In this document: positions 7,174 to 10,821 of the stretch, piece after piece
Position numbering within the stretch: the stretch's first letter is position 1
How the letters are laid out: the number at the start of each line of letters is the position of its first letter
Assembly (NCBI GenBank): GCA_005883235.1
Contig: VAYE01000073.1
Coordinates: 1 to 10,821 of the forward strand
DNA length: 10,821 nucleotides
Direction of reading: 5' to 3'
Source of the DNA: Actinomycetota bacterium
Lineage (GTDB): Bacteria; Actinomycetota; Thermoleophilia; Gaiellales; Gaiellaceae
Program-made: the position numbers and the translations under genes
Notes under the pieces: model-generated
Seen by the model: only the letters and a program-made list of their open reading frames with translations
Told to the model about the DNA's origin: nothing
Databases searched by the model: none

Positions 7174-7803
7174 CTAACTACTAGCCGCGACGAGCTCGTC
7201 CGCGAGGCCGTGCGTGTAGGCGTACCGAGTGGCCTCGGTGCGGTTCTTGACCTCGAGCTTCCGGTAGATGTTCGTCAGGTGGAACTTGACCGTCTGCTCG
7301 GTGACCCAGAACTCCTTGCTGATGGCCGCATTCGAGAGGCCGCGCGCAAGCGCCCGTAGCATCGCCGCCTCGCGCTCCGTCAATCCGGCCGCGGCCGCCG
7401 GCTCCTCCTCCGACGGAGGCGCCCCGAAGTAGATCGTGGGCTCGACCGCCTGACGAAGCGCGGCCGGAAGGTCGAGCGGGTTCACCGTCTTGACGATGTA
7501 GGCGCTGGCGCCGCGCTTGAGCGCCGCCCGGATCCGCCCGGCGTCGTCGAACGCCGACAGCATTACCACCTTGACCGACGGATGGTGCTTGCGGATCCGC
7601 TCGAGGCACGCGAGTCCGTCCATGTCAGGCATGCGCATGTCGAGGAGCACGAGGTCCGGGTTCGTCCCCGCGATCATCGGCAGGACCTGCTTGCCGTCGC
7701 TCGCCATGCCGACGATCTCGATCCCCTCGACCTCCTCGAACGCTTGCTGGAGGCCCTCGAGGATGAGGCGGTGGTCGTCAGCGAGCAACACCCGAATCGC
7801 CAC
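7174..7803 (-). CDS. NarL/FixJ-family response regulator (paralog A)
   Basis: The 209-residue two-domain regulator has a receiver domain with acidic Asp9/Asp10, phospho-acceptor Asp55 (LVLLDMRMPDMDG), Ser83 (VVMLSAF) and Lys105 (YIVKTV). A short acidic/Ala linker leads to a LuxR-type helix-turn-helix at about 141-200 with LTEREAAMLRALARG and TEQTVKFHLTNIYRKL. All phosphorylation residues are present, so it should be a working transcription factor driven by a sensor kinase, but no kinase gene is in the window. The start is GTG at 7803, supported by a strong Shine-Dalgarno, AGGAGGGG, seven bases upstream. It is closely related to the regulator at 8783-9388, even at DNA level, and diverges from the regulator at 8090 across an AT-rich control region. 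Its target genes are unknown. Confidence 0.93.
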   Translation of the reverse strand: MAIRVLLADDHRLILEGLQQAFEEVEGIEIVGMASDGKQVLPMIAGTNPDLVLLDMRMPDMDGLACLERIRKHHPSVKVVMLSAFDDAGRIRAALKRGASAYIVKTVNPLDLPAALRQAVEPTIYFGAPPSEEEPAAAAGLTEREAAMLRALARGLSNAAISKEFWVTEQTVKFHLTNIYRKLEVKNRTEATRYAYTHGLADELVAASS

Positions 7804-7810
7804 GTACGTT

Positions 7811-7818
7811 CCCCTCCT
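7811..7818 (-). promoter_or_regulatory. Strong ribosome binding site for the leftward response regulator
   Basis: Read on the minus strand this is AGGAGGGG, seven bases before the GTG at 7803. It decides that start over internal alternatives. Confidence 0.7.
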
Positions 7819-7871
7819 GCGACTCCCCCGGCGGGCGGCGCGCCGACGATGGCGACACCAGGGTCGTGTTT

Positions 7872-8045
7872 TCCACAGGGGAGCCTGGCATATCCCGCCC
7901 TATTTCTCCATAGGACACTCGTACTATTCGGCGAATAAGCAGCCAAAAGTCGGAAAGATCGCGTTCCGTTCTAATTACAATCCACAGCCTTACTCGATTG
8001 ACAATCCACAGACGCCGAGTTAGAACCGGTGCAGACCTTCCACAG
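7872..8045 (+). repeat. Four direct copies of TCCACAG, two of them within the 11-mer ACAATCCACAG
   Basis: Copies of TCCACAG occur at 7872-7878, 7981-7987, 8005-8011 and 8039-8045, all on the + strand. The second and third share the longer form ACAATCCACAG (7977-7987 and 8001-8011), 24 bp apart. The first reads TTTTCCACA, one mismatch from the DnaA box TTATCCACA; the others match it less well. The third copy overlaps the -35 element of the promoter for the gene at 8090. They may be operator sites for a response regulator or weak DnaA sites. Confidence 0.55.
7998..8026 (+). promoter_or_regulatory. Sigma70-like promoter for the central response regulator
   Basis: TTGACA at 7998-8003 is a perfect -35 consensus. 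TAGAAC at 8021-8026 follows after exactly 17 bp and matches four of six -10 positions. Transcription would begin near 8033, giving an untranslated leader of about 57 bases before the GTG at 8090. The repeat ACAATCCACAG at 8001-8011 and an inverted-repeat arm at 8020-8026 overlap the promoter, so a bound protein could block or modulate it. Confidence 0.55.
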
Positions 8046-8054
8046 GAGGATCGC

Positions 8055-8093
8055 TTGATACGACGCTCCCTGCGGCCGGGAGTCGAAGCGTGA
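8055..8093 (+). CDS. Possible 12-codon leader ORF upstream of the central response regulator
   Basis: A TTG at 8055 lies five bases after AGGAGG (8044-8049), the best ribosome binding sequence in this leader. It opens a frame encoding MIRRSLRPGVEA. The TGA stop (8091-8093) overlaps the GTG start of the regulator (8090-8092) as GTGA, a standard coupling arrangement. It would lie wholly within the predicted transcript. The peptide has no run of one amino acid that would suggest classical attenuation. It could equally be a chance ORF. Confidence 0.3.
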   Translation: MIRRSLRPGVEA

Positions 8094-8773
8094 CGACGAA
8101 GGCTGCTGCGCCGACGGCGGCGCAGCGGCGGGACAAGCGGGTACGCGTCCTCGTCGTCGACGACGACGATCACTTCCGTGAAGGGCTCGCCGAGCTGCTC
8201 ACCGCTCATGAGCTGGACGTCGTCGGGACGGCGGCGAACGGCAAGGCCGCCATCCAGGCAGCCGGCACTCTCGAGCCGGACGTCGTGCTGATGGACGTCC
8301 AGATGCCGGGCCTCACGGGGATCGAGGCGATCCGGGGCGTCCTCGACGCCCATCCGTCGGCGCGGGTCCTGATGCTGACGATCTCCGGGGACGGCGAAGA
8401 CGTCCTCGACGCGATGCTCGCCGGAGCGACCGGCTACCTCGTCAAGGGGACCTCGCCTGATGCGCTCGCCGGAGGGATCCGAGCCGCCGCAGCAGGCGAT
8501 TCTCTCCTCTCTCCTGGGATCGCGGCGAAGCTGCTGGGCACGATGCGGTCTCCCGAAGCTGCTCCCCGCGCCCTCGACGGCGCTGTCCTGAGCGACCGCG
8601 AGCTCGAGGTCCTCGAGCTGCTGGCGCGCGGAAAGGCGAATGCGGAGATCGCGCGCGAGCTGTTCCTCAGCCCGCACACGGTGCGGAACCACATCTCGAA
8701 CATCCTGTCGAAGCTGCAGTTCGCGAACCGCACCGAGGCGACCGCGTACGCGATCCGCAACGGGCTCGTCTAG
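8090..8773 (+). CDS. NarL/FixJ-family response regulator (central, divergent member)
   Basis: The 227-residue protein has a polar N-terminal extension of about 18 residues. The receiver domain follows, with an acidic cluster at Asp24-27, phospho-acceptor Asp69 (VVLMDVQMPG), Thr97 (VLMLTIS) and Lys119 (YLVKG). The LuxR-type helix-turn-helix lies at about 166-225 (LSDRELEVLELLARG, SPHTVRNHISNILSKL). All residues for phosphotransfer are intact. The start is GTG at 8090, with GGGAG at 8078-8082 seven bases upstream. It differs clearly from the two flanking regulators, having HTVRNHISNIL where they have QTVKFHLTN. It therefore probably belongs to another NarL subgroup and recognises another site. 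Its 3' end is nine bases from that of the convergent regulator at 8783. No partner kinase is present in the window. Confidence 0.93.
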   Translation: MTTKAAAPTAAQRRDKRVRVLVVDDDDHFREGLAELLTAHELDVVGTAANGKAAIQAAGTLEPDVVLMDVQMPGLTGIEAIRGVLDAHPSARVLMLTISGDGEDVLDAMLAGATGYLVKGTSPDALAGGIRAAAAGDSLLSPGIAAKLLGTMRSPEAAPRALDGAVLSDRELEVLELLARGKANAEIARELFLSPHTVRNHISNILSKLQFANRTEATAYAIRNGLV

Positions 8774-8782
8774 GCGCAAGCC

Positions 8783-9388
8783 TCAGACGAGGCCGTGCTC
8801 GTAGGCCACGCGCGTCGCCTGCGTGCGGTTCTCGACGCCGAGCTTCCGGTAGACGTTGGTGAGGTGGAACTTGACGGTCTGCTCGGTGATCCAGAGCTCC
8901 TTGCCGATCTCCTGGTTCGAGAGCCCGCGCGCCAGGGTCTGAAGCAACGTGGTTTCACGCTCGCTGAGCCCGAGGTCCTCGTTCGGCCGGCGGCGGCGCT
9001 CGGGAGCCCCGTAGACGCGGAAAGGTTCACCGGCAGCGGCCGCGCGCAACGCGACTGGAATCTCGTCCGGGTCCCCGGCCTTGGCGACGAACGCACGCGC
9101 TCCTCCGAGCCGCACGGCTTCGACGTCGTCCTCGTTCGCCTCGCCCGAGCAGACGACGACAGCCGCCTTCGGGAACTCGGCCGTGAGTCGCTCGAGACAC
9201 GTAAGTCCGTCGAGCTCGGGCAGGTTGAGGTCGAGGACGACGATGTCGGGCTTTGCCTCTCTCGCGCGTGGAAGCACCTGGCTTCCCGATCGGGCCTCAC
9301 CGACGACTTCGAGGTCGGCCGCCCCTTCGAGAAGAACGCGCACCGCCGCGAGAGCGAGCGGGTGATCGTCGGCGAGGAGAACGCGCAT
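8783..9388 (-). CDS. NarL/FixJ-family response regulator (paralog B)
   Basis: The 201-residue regulator has a receiver domain with Asp7/Asp8, phospho-acceptor Asp53 (IVVLDLNLPELDG), Ser81 (VVVCSGE) and Lys103 (FVAKAG). An Arg-rich linker then leads to a LuxR-type helix-turn-helix at about 141-200 (LSEREATLL-like start, TEQTVKFHLTNVYRKL). Over the helix-turn-helix it is nearly identical to the regulator at 7174-7803, and both share a GAP-containing linker, which points to a duplication. The ATG at 9388 is the only possible start in this frame, since a TAG lies two codons upstream. The preceding GGGTAGG is a weak and very close ribosome binding site. It lies downstream of the zinc-ribbon gene on the same strand, 102 bp away with a hairpin between, so it probably has its own promoter. 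No kinase is adjacent. Confidence 0.92.
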   Translation of the reverse strand: MRVLLADDHPLALAAVRVLLEGAADLEVVGEARSGSQVLPRAREAKPDIVVLDLNLPELDGLTCLERLTAEFPKAAVVVCSGEANEDDVEAVRLGGARAFVAKAGDPDEIPVALRAAAAGEPFRVYGAPERRRRPNEDLGLSERETTLLQTLARGLSNQEIGKELWITEQTVKFHLTNVYRKLGVENRTQATRVAYEHGLV

Positions 9389-9454
9389 CGCCTACCCAGT
9401 GTGTGTTGCGGCCGACGGCTCCTCGATCCCCGAACAGCCGTTTCCTCCTACGCA

Positions 9455-9480
9455 AGGGTCGAGACTTGGACCTCGACCTT
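9455..9480 (-). terminator. Hairpin downstream of the small CxxC gene
   Basis: GGTCGAG (9457-9463) pairs with CTCGACC (9472-9478) around an eight-base loop, with a G-U and an A-T pair possible outside. It begins ten bases after the stop at 9491 in the minus direction and lies before the next leftward gene. No U tract follows, so the terminator role is tentative. Confidence 0.4.
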
Positions 9481-9490
9481 CGGGCAGGTT

Positions 9491-9673
9491 CTAGAGCTGC
9501 TCGCGACTGGCTCGCTCGAGCGAGCCGAAGCTCCGCGCGGCGCACTCGGCGCAGTATGCGATTCGGACGAGGCGCGACGGCCGGCGAGGATCCCAGGCCA
9601 GGACCCGCCTCCACCCCGCCTCAGACGTAGGACGCGTCCGGCCGCAGCCCTCGCACTGCGTCCGCCGGCGCAC
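9491..9673 (-). CDS. Small protein with two CxxC pairs (putative zinc-binding), function unknown
   Basis: The 60-residue product has Cys7/Cys10 (QCEGCGR) and Cys41/Cys44 (YCAECAARSFG) separated by 30 residues, with a Trp-rich middle (GWRRVLAWD). Two such knuckles usually make a single zinc ribbon. Short proteins ending in a CPECAEREFG-like motif are familiar to me from Thermoleophilia genomes but have no assigned role. The start is GTG at 9673, the last base of the upstream PKD gene's TAG stop being its first base (TAGTG). This suggests translational coupling, and no separate ribosome binding site is obvious. The frame stays open far upstream, but that part is only a shadow of the PKD gene. 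The cysteine pairs and tight overlap make a real gene likely. A secreted role is unlikely because no signal peptide is present. Confidence 0.65.
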   Translation of the reverse strand: MRRRTQCEGCGRTRPTSEAGWRRVLAWDPRRPSRLVRIAYCAECAARSFGSLERASREQL

Positions 9674-10821
9674 TACTTCGTCGCCTGGATCACGTGGCGG
9701 AGCGACGGCCCCGTCGACCCGCCGTTCGGGTAGACCACGATCGTGTAGTCGGTGCTCAGCGGGATGTTCACGTTCATGTTGTAGATGTAGGAGCCGTCCG
9801 ACCCGCTCGAGCGCATGACGCCGGTGGTGTCGGCGGCCGAGGACGAGGTCGGCGTGATCTGGACGACGCTGTCGTCGGGAATGGACGTCTGGTCGCCGGC
9901 GACGAGCCGGATCGACGGAGACAGGCTGTTGAGTCCCGCTCCGCTGCAATCGGTGAGCTGCACCTTCACCGGCAGCACCTGGCCGTTCTTCAGCTTGTTC
10001 GTAACCGGCGTGTTCGTCACCGGCGGCAGGAAGGCGCCCGACCCCACGCCGACGGTGATCGTCTTGGTGTCGAAGCCGCCGTCCTTGTCGGCGATCTTCA
10101 CCGTGCCGGTGTGGCTGCAGCCCGCCGACGTGTACTGGTGGCTCTGCGTGAAGTTGTGGGTGTCGGTGCCGTTGGCGGGGTACGGCTGATGCGCGGTTGC
10201 ATCGGCGGCGCCGTCCCAGCTCCAGTCGGCCGCCCACGGATTGTCGATAACGCCCGGATCCTTGAAGGTGCCGTTGAAGGTCACCGGAGCGGTGAAGACG
10301 AGCGGCCCGGAGAGACCCGTCGTCGTTCCGGTGAAGCTCGTGATCGTCGGCGCGACGTTCGAGACCGTGACCTTGAAGGTCGCTTGGCCGGAGCCGCCGT
10401 CGTGGTCGGTCACCTTCACGGTCACCGTGTAGACGCCGTTGTCGGCATAGGTGTGCGGCGAGGTGCCGAGCGAGCCGGTGGCGCTCTGGTTGAAGGTCGT
10501 GTGGGTCGAGGGGTCGCCCCAATTGACGTCGACCGCCCACGGGCTGTCGGGACCCGGATCGGTGAACGAGCCGAGGTTGAAGCTCGTCGGCGGGTTGCCC
10601 TCGTTGGCGGTCTGGTCGGCCGGCGCCGTGACCGTCGGCGGGACGTTAGCGACCGTCACCTTGAACGTCGCGGTGCCGAAGCCACCGTCCTTGTCCGTCA
10701 CCTTCACGGTCACGGTGTACGGCGTGGTCCCGTTGTTCGCGTAGGTGTGCGACTGGGATCCGAGGGAGCCCTGCGAGCCCTGGGTGAAGGTTGTGTGCGC
10801 CGAGCCGTCGCCCCAGTCGAC
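9673..10821 (-). CDS. PKD-repeat surface or secreted protein with PxKF-like C-terminal domain (5' end beyond the window)
   Basis: The frame is open to the right edge, so the 382 visible residues are the C-terminal part. Three PKD-type Ig-like repeats are seen. The first (residues 1-60, truncated) and second (about 62-154) are regular, with WGD, HTYA-NG and YTVTVKVTD-DGG; the third (about 158-258) is degenerate, with WSWDGAAD. The equivalent Trp residues are 3, 101 and 202. A final domain from about 263 (FLPPVTNTPVTNKLKNGQ, LPVKVQLTD, YIYNMNV, DYTIVVYP) resembles the PxKF domain found at the ends of actinobacterial extracellular repeat proteins. No LPxTG or C-terminal TM anchor follows. PKD repeats usually mediate adhesion or spacing in exported proteins. 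Two cysteines (about 235 and 292) could form a disulfide. The signal peptide and any catalytic domain would lie outside the window. Confidence 0.85.
   Translation of the reverse strand, partial: VDWGDGSAHTTFTQGSQGSLGSQSHTYANNGTTPYTVTVKVTDKDGGFGTATFKVTVANVPPTVTAPADQTANEGNPPTSFNLGSFTDPGPDSPWAVDVNWGDPSTHTTFNQSATGSLGTSPHTYADNGVYTVTVKVTDHDGGSGQATFKVTVSNVAPTITSFTGTTTGLSGPLVFTAPVTFNGTFKDPGVIDNPWAADWSWDGAADATAHQPYPANGTDTHNFTQSHQYTSAGCSHTGTVKIADKDGGFDTKTITVGVGSGAFLPPVTNTPVTNKLKNGQVLPVKVQLTDCSGAGLNSLSPSIRLVAGDQTSIPDDSVVQITPTSSSAADTTGVMRSSGSDGSYIYNMNVNIPLSTDYTIVVYPNGGSTGPSLRHVIQATK
10048..10821 (-). repeat. Tandem PKD-encoding repeats, unit about 294-303 bp
   Basis: Two regular units and one diverged unit are visible, with conserved Trp codons starting at 10815, 10521 and 10218 on the minus strand. 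DNA similarity is high in the YTVTVKVTD-DGG segments (near 10681-10720 and 10390-10430). More units may continue to the right. Such repeats can collapse in short-read assembly. Confidence 0.65.

Larger units (their letters stand above)
7804..8089. promoter_or_regulatory. AT-rich divergent control region between two response regulator genes
   Basis: This 286 bp gap is much richer in A+T than the surrounding coding DNA, especially 7864-8030. It holds four direct TCCACAG motifs, a palindrome TATTCGGCGAATA (7925-7937), an inverted repeat CGGAA-N8-TTCCG (7951-7968), and widely spaced inverted arms GTTCTAA (7968-7974) and TTAGAAC (8020-8026). On the + strand there is a sigma70-like promoter for the gene at 8090. 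I found no convincing -35/-10 pair for the leftward gene. The density of symmetric and repeated elements suggests binding sites for one or more regulators, perhaps the encoded response regulators themselves. Confidence 0.6.

Noticed and set aside
7864..8045. Chromosomal replication origin (oriC) based on DnaA-box-like motifs and AT-rich DNA
   Set aside because: No dnaA, dnaN or gyr gene is near. Only one motif is within one mismatch of the DnaA box, all copies point the same way, and the region fits a divergent promoter.
9676..10540. N-terminal extension of the small CxxC protein through the PKD gene
   Set aside because: The extended sequence is His/Arg/Gly-rich low complexity in an out-of-phase frame of the PKD gene; recognisable sequence begins only at the GTG at 9673.
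10048..10821. CRISPR or other non-coding repeat array
   Set aside because: The repeats are about 300 bp, in frame, and encode PKD domains.
1..10821. tRNA genes, IS elements, integrases, phage genes, attachment sites, toxin-antitoxin pairs
   Set aside because: I looked on both strands and saw no cloverleaf-like segment with CCA end, transposase motif, terminal inverted repeats with target duplication, or recognisable small toxin pair.

Overview
The window reads as chromosomal DNA of a high-GC actinobacterium. GTG starts are frequent, codons are GC-rich, and the large cyclase/ATPase/TPR regulator belongs to a type I associate from memory with soil Thermoleophilia (Gaiellales or Solirubrobacterales). 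That lineage is an inference; no rRNA or other marker gene is present. I see no tRNA, IS element, integrase or CRISPR array.

Positions 1-3495 hold a glycan-assembly block. It has the C-terminal end of a polytopic membrane protein (+), then a leftward pair made of a GT2 glycosyltransferase (1470-2237) and a membrane flippase-like protein of the lysylphosphatidylglycerol synthase TM family (473-1477), whose reading frames overlap by 8 bp. A GT87/DUF2029-type integral membrane glycosyltransferase (2362-3495) is transcribed divergently. Together they suggest polyprenyl-phosphate-sugar synthesis and transfer of sugars to lipids or polymers outside the membrane.

Positions 3569-6957 hold a double zinc-ribbon, class III nucleotide cyclase, AAA ATPase, TPR regulator that is broken in two. 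About 45 codons of the cyclase domain appear to be missing at about 4110, including the part that should carry the conserved Asn-x3-Arg motif, and the reading frame shifts there. The halves now overlap as TTGA, so they could be a coupled two-gene unit, a pseudogene or an assembly error.

Positions 7174-9388 hold three NarL/LuxR-type response regulators with no histidine kinase beside them. The two leftward ones (7174-7803 and 8783-9388) are close paralogs. The rightward one between them (8090-8773) is more distant. The gap at 7804-8089 is markedly AT-rich for this DNA. It carries four direct TCCACAG motifs, several inverted repeats, a good sigma70-like promoter and a possible 12-codon leader ORF that overlaps the start of the central regulator.

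Positions 9491-10821 hold the C-terminal part of a secreted or surface PKD-repeat protein with a PxKF-like terminal domain. It is followed, with a one-base stop/start overlap, by a 60-residue protein with two CxxC pairs.

The parts most worth a second look are the broken cyclase regulator and the 7804-8089 control region. No single undescribed system is convincingly present.
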